This document shows positions 27,280-36,326 of a DNA stretch of 64,000 nucleotides, piece by piece (positions within the stretch are counted from its first letter, which is position 1; each line of letters opens with the position of its first letter). The DNA comes from Halopseudomonas salegens. Its GTDB lineage: Bacteria > Pseudomonadota > Gammaproteobacteria > Pseudomonadales > Pseudomonadaceae. Made by a program: the position numbers and the translations under genes. The notes beneath the pieces were generated by a model. The model ran no database searches and had not been told where the DNA came from. It saw nothing but the letters and a program-made list of their open reading frames with translations. The stretch covers positions 1,984,001 through 2,048,000 of the forward strand of contig NZ_LT629787.1 in the NCBI RefSeq assembly GCF_900105655.1. The letters are read 5' to 3'.

Positions 27280-28692
27280 ATGAGCGATAAAATCCCACTC
27301 AAGGATGTTTCTGCAGACGCGGTCAAAACCTTTGACCTCTACGCCAAACGCGACCCCATTTATGTCCGCTCCTATCAGGGACTGTTCAAGAATGTTCGTC
27401 TACTGGGCGTCGGCTTTCTGTTTCTCATGTACTTCGGTACCGTCTGGCTGAAATGGGAAGGTCGCCAGGCAGTGTTGTTCGACCTGCCAGCACGCCAGTT
27501 CCACGTATTCGGCGCCACCTTTCAACCGCAGGATTTTTTCCTGCTGTCGTTCTTGCTGATCATTTGCGCTTTCGGACTTTTCTTCATTACCGTATTTGCC
27601 GGCCGCGTATGGTGTGGTTACACCTGTCCGCAAACCGTGTGGACCTGGATCTACATGTGGGCCGAGCGAGTTACCGAAGGTGAACGCAACAAGCGCATGA
27701 AGCTGGACAAACAGCCCTGGAGCCTGGACAAGCTGAAGCGAAAGTCAGCCAAGCATGCAATCTGGCTCACAGTAGCCCTGGCCACAGCGATCACCTTCGT
27801 TGGCTACTTCATGCCAATCCGGGAACTGGTCGTCGACATAGGGACTTTCCAGGTATCCGGCTGGGCCTTGTTCTGGGTATTTTTCTTTACTGCTGCAACC
27901 TATCTGAATGCCGGCTGGATGCGTGAGCAGGTGTGCATATACATGTGCCCTTACGCCCGTTTTCAGAGCGTGATGTTCGACAAGGACACCCTGATTGTGT
28001 CCTACGACGAAGCCCGTGGCGAACCACGTGGCTCGCGCAAGCGTGGCAGTGACCCTCGCGCCCAGGGCCTGGGCGACTGCATCGATTGCAATATCTGCGT
28101 GCAGGTCTGTCCAACCGGGATCGACATTCGCAAGGGCCTGCAATATGAATGCATCGGTTGCGCCGCCTGTGTCGATGCCTGCGACCAGGTAATGGACAAA
28201 ATGAACTATCCGCGCGGCCTGATTCGCTATACCACAGAGCACAGCCTGGAAGGCCAGGAAACCAAACTGTTGCGCCCGCGCCTGCTGGGTTATGGCGCTG
28301 CACTGGCCATCATGATCGGGCTGTTTGTGGTCACACTCAGCAACCTCGCCCAGGTCAGCATGGACGTGCAACGTGACCGCAATGTGCTGTACCGCGAAAC
28401 GCGCAGTGGCATGATTGAAAACGTGTACATTATCCGGATCAATAACCGCACCAATGCTGAAGCCAGCTATCAACTTGAAGTCGACGGCCATCCGCAACTG
28501 CACCTTGAGCTGCCTGCTGACCGCCTGACCGTCGAGCCGAGCAGTTCTTTGCAGATTCCGGTTAACGTACAATTGGATCCTGTTTACATGGAAGGAACCA
28601 ATATTCCCATTCGCTTCCATGTCGAGGCCAATGACGACAGCGAGATCAACGCCACCGTCGACAGCCGCTTCATGGGCCCAACACTCAGGTAA
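27280..28692 (+). CDS. ccoG: cbb3 oxidase assembly protein CcoG (RdxA/FixG)
   Basis: Membrane Fe-S protein of 470 residues that reduces copper for insertion into CcoN. Five predicted helices, a CGYTCPQTVWTWIY NapH-like motif, and a ferredoxin module with two 4Fe-4S motifs, CIDCNICVQVCPTGIDI and CIGCAACVDACDQVM. The C-terminal part is an Ig-like periplasmic domain. First gene of the assembly operon ccoGHIS, which lies 122 bp after ccoP. Confidence 0.96.
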   Translation: MSDKIPLKDVSADAVKTFDLYAKRDPIYVRSYQGLFKNVRLLGVGFLFLMYFGTVWLKWEGRQAVLFDLPARQFHVFGATFQPQDFFLLSFLLIICAFGLFFITVFAGRVWCGYTCPQTVWTWIYMWAERVTEGERNKRMKLDKQPWSLDKLKRKSAKHAIWLTVALATAITFVGYFMPIRELVVDIGTFQVSGWALFWVFFFTAATYLNAGWMREQVCIYMCPYARFQSVMFDKDTLIVSYDEARGEPRGSRKRGSDPRAQGLGDCIDCNICVQVCPTGIDIRKGLQYECIGCAACVDACDQVMDKMNYPRGLIRYTTEHSLEGQETKLLRPRLLGYGAALAIMIGLFVVTLSNLAQVSMDVQRDRNVLYRETRSGMIENVYIIRINNRTNAEASYQLEVDGHPQLHLELPADRLTVEPSSSLQIPVNVQLDPVYMEGTNIPIRFHVEANDDSEINATVDSRFMGPTLR

Positions 28693-28695
28693 AGC

Positions 28696-29211
28696 ATGCA
28701 TACGCAAGACAGTATCCCACCCTGGTACAAGCAATTCTGGCCCTGGTTCCTGATCGGTATCCTCGCCTTTGCCGTTGTGATCGGTCTCGGGTTGTTGTTT
28801 ATCGCCATAGCCAACCAGGACTCCATGGTGCGCGACAACTACTACCGCGAGGGTCGAGCCATCAACATGCACCTGGGACGGGATCAAATGGCCCGCGAGT
28901 TGAGCTTGCGGGCCGACTTCAGCATTGATGATATAACAGGTGAAATAAGCCTGACCCTCGATGGCGGGCTGGAGCCTCTGCCGGAAACTCTGCAGCTGGA
29001 TCTGATTGCTCCGACCCAGGCTCACAAGGACCGCAAATCGTTACTTACCCGTATCAGTGGCAATCAGTACCGGGGGCAACTGGATACCGGCGTTGAAGGT
29101 CGCATGTATATTGATCTGAGCGATCCCCAACGCGTGGGTAACGATGGCTGGCGTCTGACTGATGAGAAACACATTCAACTCGGCGAGCGTTACGAGCTCG
29201 TTGCCCGCTAA
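28696..29211 (+). CDS. ccoH: cbb3 oxidase assembly protein CcoH (FixH)
   Basis: 171 residues. One N-terminal helix (FWPWFLIGILAFAVVIGLGLLF region) is followed by the FixH motif (DNYYREGRAINMHLGRD) and a periplasmic beta-sandwich ending in the usual IDLSDPQ...GWRLTDEKHIQLGERYEL. It helps join the CcoP subunit to the complex. It is 3 bp from ccoG and 3 bp from ccoI. Confidence 0.95.
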   Translation: MHTQDSIPPWYKQFWPWFLIGILAFAVVIGLGLLFIAIANQDSMVRDNYYREGRAINMHLGRDQMARELSLRADFSIDDITGEISLTLDGGLEPLPETLQLDLIAPTQAHKDRKSLLTRISGNQYRGQLDTGVEGRMYIDLSDPQRVGNDGWRLTDEKHIQLGERYELVAR

Positions 29212-29214
29212 ACC

Positions 29215-31677
29215 ATGACCTTTCCGCTGCCCTGCTATCACTGCGGCGAGCCGGTTCCAGCCGGAGCGCCCTGGCAATCCCGGATCCTCGGTCAGGCGCG
29301 CCCCATGTGTTGCCCGGGCTGCGAAGCGGTGGCCGATGCCATCGTGGCCGGCGGTCTGGAATCCTTCTACCAGCACCGCACGGAAAACGCCGCCAACCCG
29401 GAAGCGCTGCCCAGGGTTCTGGAAGAAGAACTGGCCCTGCTGGATCGGGCCGAAGTGCAAGAACGCTTTATCAAGTCCGACGGTGACTTCCAGCAACTGC
29501 AACTTCTGGTCGAAGGCATCACCTGTGCTGCCTGTGGCTGGTTGATTGAACAACGTCTGGGTAAATTACCCGGGGTCAAGGAAGCACGCCTGAATCTGAG
29601 CAATCACCGGCTGACACTGGTCTGGGATCCTGCCCACATCCAGCCATCTGCCCTGCTCGGCGAGCTCAAGCGCATAGGATATACAGCGCATCCTTACCAA
29701 GACGACCGCGCCGCCTTGCATATGGCCGAAGAAAACCGCCGTTACCTGCGTCGCCTTGGCCTCGCCGGGCTGATGTTCATGCAAGTGATGATGGCCACCA
29801 TGGCGCTGTCTCCCGAGTTCAATCAGGACATCACCCCGGCGATGGAAACACTGTTGCGCTGGGTCAGCCTGATCATGACTACCCCGGTGGTTTTCTACAG
29901 CTGCGTGCCCTTCTTTCAGGGCGCATTACGCGACCTGAAAACCCGCCGCCTGACCATGGATGTGTCGGTATCCCTGGCGATCGGCGGGACGTATCTTGCC
30001 GGTATCTGGGCTACGGTCAGCAACACCGGAGACATCTATTTTGACTCGGTCAGCATGTTTGCCCTGTTTCTGCTGGCCGGGCGATATCTGGAGCGTCGCG
30101 CACGTCAGCGCACCATGGAAAGCACCGCGCGACTGGTCAATCTGCTGCCCCCATCCGCCGTGCGCATCGACCGCAATGGTCAGCCCCGGCGGGTAATGCT
30201 CAGCGAAGTGCAAGCCGGTGATATTCTCGAGGTCAAACCGGGCGAATGCATTCCGGCTGATGGTGAGATCATTCAGGGCCGCAGCAGCGTTGATGAATCC
30301 GCTCTCTCCGGCGAGTATCTTCCGCTGACCAAATCAACGGGTGACCGGGTTACTGGTGGCACCCTGAATGTTGAAGGCCCCCTGCGTCTTCGGGTCGAGT
30401 TCATCGGTGAAGAAACCCGACTGTCAGCCATTGTACGCCTGCTTGAACGGGCCCAGAGTGACAAGCCACGCCTCGGCATGCTGGCCGATGCGGTCGCCCA
30501 CTATTTCCTCATTGTGGTGCTCAGTGCCGCCGTCATCATCGGTGGACTCTGGTGGTGGCAGGCCAATCTGGATACCGCGTTCTGGATCGTCATCGCCATG
30601 CTGGTTGCCACCTGTCCCTGTGCCTTGTCGCTGGCAGCGCCCACAGCCCTGACAACGGCTACCGGCAGCCTGCACAAACTCGGTCTGTTGGTGACCCGTG
30701 GCCATGTGCTTGAGGGGCTTAACCAGATCGATACGGTGATCCTCGACAAGACCGGCACCCTGACCGAAGGTCGCATGACGCTTGAACGCATCGACACGCT
30801 GAATCAATGGCCGGAAGACCAGCTGCTGCGTTGGGCACGAATGCTCGAAGCCCGCTCTGAACACCCGATTGCCCGTGCTTTCGGTCGCAGCATGGAGGTG
30901 GCAAGCGATATTACCAATGTGCCGGGCCAGGGGCTGGAAGGCCAGTGTGAGGGACGCACCTTGCGCATTGGCAAGCCTGCCTTTGTTGCCAAGCTCGGTG
31001 ACTACCCTGCCCCGGCCCTTCCGGATCAGCCGGGGCAATGGCTGTTACTCGGTGATACGCAGGGTCCGCTGGGCTGGTTTGTGCTCAACGACCGCCTGCG
31101 CCAGGATGCCGCTGATCTGGTACAGGGGCTAAAAGCACGCGGCTTGCAAGTCATACTGCTCTCAGGTGATCACCAACAGATTGTAGACCGCATGGCAGAT
31201 ACGCTGGGTATCGAGCAGGCCATCGGCAATGCCAGTCCGGATGACAAACTGGCTTTCGTGCAGCAATGTCAGGCTGCGGGCAAACAGGTGCTGATGCTCG
31301 GGGATGGCGTCAATGACGTCCCCGTACTGGCCAGTGCCAATATCTCGATTGCCATGGGAGAGGCATCCGATCTGGCTAAAACCAGTGCCGATGCGGTTTT
31401 GCTCAGCAGTCATTTGCACGTTTTGCTGCAAGCCCTCAACGCCGCCAGGCGTACCCGGCGAATCATGATTCAGAACCTGTTCTGGGCCAGCACCTACAAT
31501 GCCTGTATTCTGCCGTTGGCAGCCTTGGGCATGGTTACCCCGGCGATTGCAGCATTGGGTATGTCTGCCAGCTCCTTGCTGGTGGTGTTGAATGCCCTGC
31601 GTCTGCTGCGCCTGGGCGATCACCAAAAACCGCGCGACAACCAGAGCCAAAGGCGCTGGCAGGAGCAAGTCACATGA
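29215..31677 (+). CDS. ccoI: Copper-exporting P1B ATPase CcoI (FixI)
   Basis: Moves copper across the inner membrane for cbb3 oxidase assembly. 820 residues. An N-terminal metal region has CYHCGEPV and CCPGCEAVA, then an HMA domain with CAACGW. Eight membrane helices hold the CPC metal site (TCPCALS), and the ATPase core has the phosphorylation site DKTGTLTEG, the HP motif (SEHPIA), and GDGVNDVPVLA. The double Cys-rich N-terminus is characteristic of CcoI rather than CopA. Confidence 0.97.
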   Translation: MTFPLPCYHCGEPVPAGAPWQSRILGQARPMCCPGCEAVADAIVAGGLESFYQHRTENAANPEALPRVLEEELALLDRAEVQERFIKSDGDFQQLQLLVEGITCAACGWLIEQRLGKLPGVKEARLNLSNHRLTLVWDPAHIQPSALLGELKRIGYTAHPYQDDRAALHMAEENRRYLRRLGLAGLMFMQVMMATMALSPEFNQDITPAMETLLRWVSLIMTTPVVFYSCVPFFQGALRDLKTRRLTMDVSVSLAIGGTYLAGIWATVSNTGDIYFDSVSMFALFLLAGRYLERRARQRTMESTARLVNLLPPSAVRIDRNGQPRRVMLSEVQAGDILEVKPGECIPADGEIIQGRSSVDESALSGEYLPLTKSTGDRVTGGTLNVEGPLRLRVEFIGEETRLSAIVRLLERAQSDKPRLGMLADAVAHYFLIVVLSAAVIIGGLWWWQANLDTAFWIVIAMLVATCPCALSLAAPTALTTATGSLHKLGLLVTRGHVLEGLNQIDTVILDKTGTLTEGRMTLERIDTLNQWPEDQLLRWARMLEARSEHPIARAFGRSMEVASDITNVPGQGLEGQCEGRTLRIGKPAFVAKLGDYPAPALPDQPGQWLLLGDTQGPLGWFVLNDRLRQDAADLVQGLKARGLQVILLSGDHQQIVDRMADTLGIEQAIGNASPDDKLAFVQQCQAAGKQVLMLGDGVNDVPVLASANISIAMGEASDLAKTSADAVLLSSHLHVLLQALNAARRTRRIMIQNLFWASTYNACILPLAALGMVTPAIAALGMSASSLLVVLNALRLLRLGDHQKPRDNQSQRRWQEQVT

Positions 31678-31934
31678 CCATTCTGTATATTCTGGTACCG
31701 ATTGCCCTGTTGCTGGTCATCATTGCCGTAGTAGTGTTCAACTGGGCGGTGAATACCGGTCAATATGACGATCTGGAAGGGCCGGCACACAGCATTCTGT
31801 TTGATGATGACGACCCGGCCCACCTGGCGGCGCAGCCCGAAGAGCAAACGGCCAAAGAACAGCCTTCCAGCAGCCAGACGCCTGCACCTGATGCTCCGCC
31901 CGCAGGTGACAACAAAGAACACAAAGCCGGATGA
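31674..31934 (+). CDS. ccoS: cbb3 oxidase maturation protein CcoS
   Basis: Eighty-six residues with one N-terminal helix (ILYILVPIALLLVIIAVVVF) and the CcoS motif (FNWAVNTGQYDDLEGPAHSILFDDD), required for cofactor insertion into the oxidase. It overlaps ccoI by 4 bp and safE by 4 bp. The C-terminus is a Pro/Ala/Glu-rich extension. Confidence 0.96.
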   Translation: MTILYILVPIALLLVIIAVVVFNWAVNTGQYDDLEGPAHSILFDDDDPAHLAAQPEEQTAKEQPSSSQTPAPDAPPAGDNKEHKAG

Positions 31935-32704
31935 GCACTGATCTGATCCCCTTGCTGTTGACCGCCCTGGCACTGGGTTTGCTGGGGGGCGGCCACTGTA
32001 TCGGCATGTGCGGCGGGCTGATGGGGGCCATGACGCTGGCGATTCCAGCCGATCAGCGCAAGGGCTGGGTTCTCTGGCGCGTCCTGCTTGGCTACAACCT
32101 GGGCAGGATAGCCAGCTACACCCTTGCCGGCGCCTTGCTGGGTGGCCTGGGCTGGCTGGCGCAAGATATCGGGCTGGGCCGCAGCCTGCGCACGGTGGCC
32201 GGTTTGATGATGATCGCCATGGGCCTCTATCTCGCCAACTGGTGGGCCGGGCTGACCTATGTGGAACGCCTTGGCAAAGGCCTCTGGCGGCATATCCAGC
32301 CCCTCGCCAGCCGGATGCTGCCAATCACCAGCGCCCCGCGGGCATTGGTTGTTGGAGCGCTGTGGGGCTGGCTGCCTTGCGGCCTGGTCTACAGCACCCT
32401 GATATGGGCCAGCAGTCAGGGGCACGCTGGCCAATCCGCGCTGCTGATGCTGGCGTTCGGGGTTGGCACCCTGCCAACCTTGCTGGCGACAGGTGTGGCT
32501 GCGGAACGTCTACTCGCGTTGCTGCGATTGCGCAGAGTCCGCATTACTGCCGCACTGCTGGTCATTCTTTTTGGTATCTGGACCCTGCCCGGCCCGCACA
32601 AAGCCTGGTTGATGGGTCACAGTACCGGCCAGACTCACAACGACCAACCTGCACCCGCATTTGATCCACATCAAGGCCCGGAACAAAGCGACCGCCTACA
32701 CTGA
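31931..32704 (+). CDS. SafE/TauE-like membrane protein of the cbb3 cluster
   Basis: 257 residues with six predicted membrane helices. It starts with the motif GHCIGMCGGLMGAM, repeated in altered form as ALWGWLPCGLVYSTL, the DsbD/SafE-like pattern of paired cysteines. Such proteins are coded next to ccoS in many bacteria and may serve copper or haem handling for the oxidase; the sulfite-exporter name is by family only. Its last 44 bases hold an Anr promoter for the following gene. Confidence 0.85.
   Translation: MSTDLIPLLLTALALGLLGGGHCIGMCGGLMGAMTLAIPADQRKGWVLWRVLLGYNLGRIASYTLAGALLGGLGWLAQDIGLGRSLRTVAGLMMIAMGLYLANWWAGLTYVERLGKGLWRHIQPLASRMLPITSAPRALVVGALWGWLPCGLVYSTLIWASSQGHAGQSALLMLAFGVGTLPTLLATGVAAERLLALLRLRRVRITAALLVILFGIWTLPGPHKAWLMGHSTGQTHNDQPAPAFDPHQGPEQSDRLH
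32661..32674 (+). promoter_or_regulatory. Perfect Anr/FNR site inside the end of safE
   Basis: TTGATCCACATCAA matches the FNR/Anr consensus at all 10 fixed bases. Its centre is 32667.5, which puts a class II start at about 32709, five bases after the safE stop. The hexamer TACACT (32697-32702) lies exactly at -12 to -7. The HemN-like gene starts at 32737, giving a short leader. Anr control of that gene is therefore strongly indicated. Confidence 0.85.
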
Positions 32705-32736
32705 GCCCAGTATTCGTACTCAGTGAGGGAATACCC

Positions 32737-33837
32737 ATGCAGGCTGTTCTTTACGCCCCGACTTCAACCAAGCCTGGCGGCAATGGTCAGTTACCTCTGC
32801 GCCAGTTGCTCCGGGAAACGGTGGATCACCTGGCCATCCGCCGGGCACTGCGAGCCAGCCGGCTTGCCGAACGTGATCTGGCCCTGAATATTCGGCTGCC
32901 TTTTTGCGCCAACGCCTGCTTTTTTTGCAACCGCTGCCGGATAATCGCCAAGGACCGTAGCAAAGCCAGCGACTATCTGCATTTACTGGGTACTGAAATC
33001 GCCACAATTGGCCGTCACCTGGACCAGCGCCAACAGGTCAGGCAACTGCATCTGGGGGGCGGCACCCCGACGTTTTTCGGCCATCAGGCACTGACCCAGT
33101 TGATGAACAAGCTGCACCGACATTTCAATCTGTCGGCCATGCCCGACATTGATGCCAGCGTGGCTATCGACCCGCGTGAGGTCGACTGGGCCACACTGGA
33201 TTTACTGCGCGGCCTGGGCTTCAACCGTCTGAACATCATGCAGCCCAGTCTCGACCCTCGCGTACAAACTGCGGTCAACCGCTTGCAGGGTGACCAGCAA
33301 TTTGCTGAATGCCTCGCCGCAGCACGCACCCTGCGCTTCCACAGCATCGGCATCGAGCTGATGGCTGGTCTGCCCGAACAAAGCCTGGACAGTTTCTGTC
33401 AGACACTCGACAGCATCGTTGGCTGGCGCCCGGAACGCATCCGTTTGACCTGCTACCGTCACCAACCAGAGCATTATCCGCCGCAGCGACGAATCAACCG
33501 GGCCAGTCTGCCCAGTCCCCAGGAGACTGCGGCGGCGAAGCAGCATTGCCAGCAGTACCTCCTGGCAACGGGTTATCAACGACTGCAACATGACCTGTTC
33601 GTTTTGCCCCAGGATCCACTGGCCATTGCCGCAGAGGACAGCACGCCATTGCGCCATACCGCGTGCGGCTTGAGCGGGCATCCTGATTGCGATGAAATCG
33701 GAGTCGGCCTGGGTGCAATCAGCGACGTCAACGGCCTCGCCTGGCAAAACAGCACGCAACTTGCCTGCTGGCAACAGCGAGCAGCGCGCGCCCAGTTTAC
33801 CGCCCAGTATCAATGGCCTGCTCCAGCGGCCCCCTGA
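32737..33837 (+). CDS. HemN-like radical SAM protein, short and lacking key HemN residues
   Basis: 366 residues, aligning by eye with oxygen-independent coproporphyrinogen III dehydrogenase HemN (about 457) along its length but ending about 80 residues early, without the HemN C-terminal domain. The cluster motif is C57-x3-C61-x2-C64-x2-C67, so the fourth cysteine sits one place later than in HemN. The Tyr and His before the first cysteine (YVHIPFC in E. coli) are Asn and Arg here (NIRLPFC). The Glu of the IEVDPRE motif is Ala (VAIDPRE), and the FQ pair near the end is replaced (TACG). GGGTPT and the SAM-family fold remain. It may be a renamed HemN relative with another job in haem or oxidase assembly. 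Confidence 0.8.
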   Translation: MQAVLYAPTSTKPGGNGQLPLRQLLRETVDHLAIRRALRASRLAERDLALNIRLPFCANACFFCNRCRIIAKDRSKASDYLHLLGTEIATIGRHLDQRQQVRQLHLGGGTPTFFGHQALTQLMNKLHRHFNLSAMPDIDASVAIDPREVDWATLDLLRGLGFNRLNIMQPSLDPRVQTAVNRLQGDQQFAECLAAARTLRFHSIGIELMAGLPEQSLDSFCQTLDSIVGWRPERIRLTCYRHQPEHYPPQRRINRASLPSPQETAAAKQHCQQYLLATGYQRLQHDLFVLPQDPLAIAAEDSTPLRHTACGLSGHPDCDEIGVGLGAISDVNGLAWQNSTQLACWQQRAARAQFTAQYQWPAPAAP

Positions 33838-33947
33838 CGCCGTCTTTGGCTCGCTTATCATGTTCGGCTATAGCGACAGTTAGCAATGGCGAAAGCAGGT
33901 TCCATGTTGTAGGCTTTCCAGATAATGCCCGGACGCTGGATGCCCCC

Positions 33948-34679
33948 ATGAGTGACGCCATCAAACTACGTGCCCTGCCTGAAGCCCACTGCAAAGATTG
34001 CAGCCTGTCAGCCATGTGCCTGCCCCTCTCCTTGCAGGATCAGGAACTGGAGACTCTGGACAACATCGTCAAGCGCGGCCGGCCACTGAAAAAGGGTGAA
34101 AACCTGTTCCGTCAGGGCGATCCGTTCAATTCCATCTATGCGCTGCGCTCGGGCGCAATCAAGACTTTCAGTGTGTCTGACAGTGGTGAAGAACAGATCA
34201 CCGGTTTTCACCTGGCCAGCGAAATGATCGGACTATCGGGCATGGATGACGAACGCTACCCCGTCTCGGCCGTAGCGCTGGAGACCACCTCGGTATGCGA
34301 GATTCCCTTTGAGCGCCTGGATGACCTGACCGCAGCCATGCCACAACTGCGCAAGCAGGTCATGCGCCTGATGAGCCGGGAAATTCGTGACGATCAGCAA
34401 ATGATGCTGTTGCTGTCGAAAAAGACTGCCGACGAACGCATCGCAACCCTGCTGATCAACCTTTCCGCTCGGTTCCGGGCCCGTGGCTACTCGGCCACTG
34501 CCTTCCGGCTGGCCATGTCGCGCAATGAAATCGGCAATTATCTAGGCCTTGCGGTGGAAACGGTATCCCGGGTATTTACCCGCTTCCAGCAACAACAACT
34601 GATTGCCGCTGAAGGCAAGCAGATCGAAATTCTCGACCATGCGCAGCTGTGTGCTCTGGCCGGCGGTCAATTTGATTAA
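33948..34679 (+). CDS. anr: Oxygen-sensing regulator Anr (FNR family)
   Basis: Global activator of anaerobic and microaerobic genes through an oxygen-sensitive 4Fe-4S cluster. 243 residues from the ATG at 33948; an earlier in-frame ATG at 33813 would add 45 unrelated residues. Cluster ligands are Cys15, Cys18 and Cys24 ([11 protein letters not shown]) and Cys117 (TSVCEIP). A cAMP-binding fold and a C-terminal winged helix follow, with the FNR recognition helix [11 protein letters not shown]. It is coded next to its likely targets, the cbb3 genes and the HemN-like gene. Confidence 0.96.
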   Translation: MSDAIKLRALPEAHCKDCSLSAMCLPLSLQDQELETLDNIVKRGRPLKKGENLFRQGDPFNSIYALRSGAIKTFSVSDSGEEQITGFHLASEMIGLSGMDDERYPVSAVALETTSVCEIPFERLDDLTAAMPQLRKQVMRLMSREIRDDQQMMLLLSKKTADERIATLLINLSARFRARGYSATAFRLAMSRNEIGNYLGLAVETVSRVFTRFQQQQLIAAEGKQIEILDHAQLCALAGGQFD

Positions 34680-34697
34680 GCGTGACATAGGGTTTGC

Positions 34698-35243
34698 ATG
34701 ATTTTCGACGAATACAGTATCAAGTCTCAGGTGAGGCCGGTCCCGAACTTTCCCAAACCCGGGGTCACTTTCCGTGACATTACCCCTCTGTATCAATCGC
34801 CACGTGCCATGCGCATGATTGCCGACAGCCTGATTCAACGCTATGTGGACAGTCCGATTACGCATATCGGTGCTATTGATGCGCGCGGATTTCTTCTCGG
34901 CGCGGTGATAGCCTATGAATTGAACAAGCCCCTGGTATTGCTGCGCAAGCCGGGTAAATTGCCAGCGGACGCTCTGCGGCAGAGCTACCAGAGCGAGTAT
35001 GGCGAATCTGCCCTGGAGATCCACCGCGATGCCTTGCAGGCCGGCGATCAGGTATTGTTGCTGGATGATCTGATCGCCACCGGTGGCACCTTCCTCGCCG
35101 CTGCCCGGCTGGTCAAACAACTGGGTGCCGACGTCTACGAAGCTGCCGCCATCATTGACCTGCCTGATCTGGGTGGCTCTCGCCTGATGCAGGATGCCGA
35201 TATTCCCACCTTTACTCTGTGCGCCTTTGCCGCAGACGAGTAG
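34698..35243 (+). CDS. apt: Adenine phosphoribosyltransferase
   Basis: Salvages adenine to AMP using PRPP. 181 residues, the normal size. The PRPP-binding motif [14 protein letters not shown] is intact, as are the hood region ([21 protein letters not shown]) and [16 protein letters not shown]. It follows anr by 18 bp, an order known from Pseudomonas, though the pairing has no obvious functional meaning. Confidence 0.97.
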   Translation: MIFDEYSIKSQVRPVPNFPKPGVTFRDITPLYQSPRAMRMIADSLIQRYVDSPITHIGAIDARGFLLGAVIAYELNKPLVLLRKPGKLPADALRQSYQSEYGESALEIHRDALQAGDQVLLLDDLIATGGTFLAAARLVKQLGADVYEAAAIIDLPDLGGSRLMQDADIPTFTLCAFAADE

Positions 35244-35311
35244 AATTCCTCTCTGACCCGGGGTCACTGCACGTGGCCTCTGCCTTTCATCCCTGGCTAT
35301 CTATCGAACTT

Positions 35312-36187
35312 ATGACTGACTCTGTACAGAACCAGCAGCCCTGGCGACAGCGGCTGGCCAACTGGATCGAACGCCCGCGAGCCCAATTTACCATCATGAT
35401 CCTGATCCTGATCAACGCGGTCGTGCTCGGGCTGGAAACCTCCTCAGAGATCATGCAGCAGTGGGGCACATTGCTGATGACGCTGGATACATTGATCCTG
35501 GGCGTGTTCGTGATCGAAATCAGCCTGCGGTTTATCGCCCATGGCTGGCGCTTGCTGAAAGATCCCTGGGGACTGTTTGACACTATCGTGATTGCCATTG
35601 CCCTGGTGCCTGCCAGCGGCCCTCTGGCCGTGTTGCGTGCGTTGCGGGTTCTCCGGGTATTGCGCTTGATTGCGTTGGTACCAAGCATGAAAATCGTCGT
35701 GCAGTCATTGCTTGCCTCGCTGCCCGGCATGGGCAGCATTGTCGCGCTACTCGGTCTGGTCTTCTATGTTGCGGCGGTGATTGCCACCCAGCTGTTTGGC
35801 CAGGCCTTCCCCGAGTGGTTCGGCACCCTGGGAGCCAGCCTGTTCAGCCTGTTCCAGATCATGACGCTGGAAAGCTGGTCTATGGGCATCGTCCGGCCGG
35901 TGATGGAGGTCTATCCGCTGGCATGGCTGTATTTCGTTCCCTTTATTCTGATTGCCACGTTCATGATGCTGAACCTGTTCATCGCCGTCATCGTCGATGC
36001 CATACAGAATCAAAGGGAACGTGTTGCTGCCAGCAAGGCCGGCACAGAGGGTCAGCATTCCCTGGAAGACGCAGCAAAATCCCACCCCCACACCAGTCTG
36101 TCCGGGGTCAATCAGGAATTATTGCTACTTGAAGTACGCGAATTGCGCAAGGAATTGGCCAGTTTGCGCAGTACCATGGCCAAGTAA
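35312..36187 (+). CDS. BacNav-type voltage-gated sodium channel
   Basis: Tetrameric-type channel subunit of 291 residues with six membrane helices. I chose the ATG at 35312; a frame extending back into apt is not channel-like. Helices S1-S3 are followed by an S4 voltage sensor with arginines every third residue at R109, R112, R115 and R118 (VLRALRVLRVLRLI). The pore loop carries the selectivity filter TLESWSM (residues 185-191), the same as in the bacterial sodium channel NavAb. S6 is LNLFIAVIVDAIQ, and the C-terminus is a coiled coil (LLLLEVRELRKELASLRST) for tetramer assembly. It stands alone after apt. Confidence 0.93.
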   Translation: MTDSVQNQQPWRQRLANWIERPRAQFTIMILILINAVVLGLETSSEIMQQWGTLLMTLDTLILGVFVIEISLRFIAHGWRLLKDPWGLFDTIVIAIALVPASGPLAVLRALRVLRVLRLIALVPSMKIVVQSLLASLPGMGSIVALLGLVFYVAAVIATQLFGQAFPEWFGTLGASLFSLFQIMTLESWSMGIVRPVMEVYPLAWLYFVPFILIATFMMLNLFIAVIVDAIQNQRERVAASKAGTEGQHSLEDAAKSHPHTSLSGVNQELLLLEVRELRKELASLRSTMAK

Positions 36188-36326
36188 TTGGCCTGACCGG
36201 AAGAACGACAAGCGGCGCAAAAATGACCATGAATGGACCTTTTGCACAAGTTTGCTTATCATGCGCAGAATAACAACAACCGATGCCAACTATCACTCGG
36301 CATCACCTCACCGAGGAAACTGCTGC

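Noticed and set aside
27745..29025. Open frame of 426 codons on the minus strand, opposite ccoG and ccoH
   Set aside because: It crosses two well-supported genes; its product is His/Asp/Val-rich shadow sequence with no family features.
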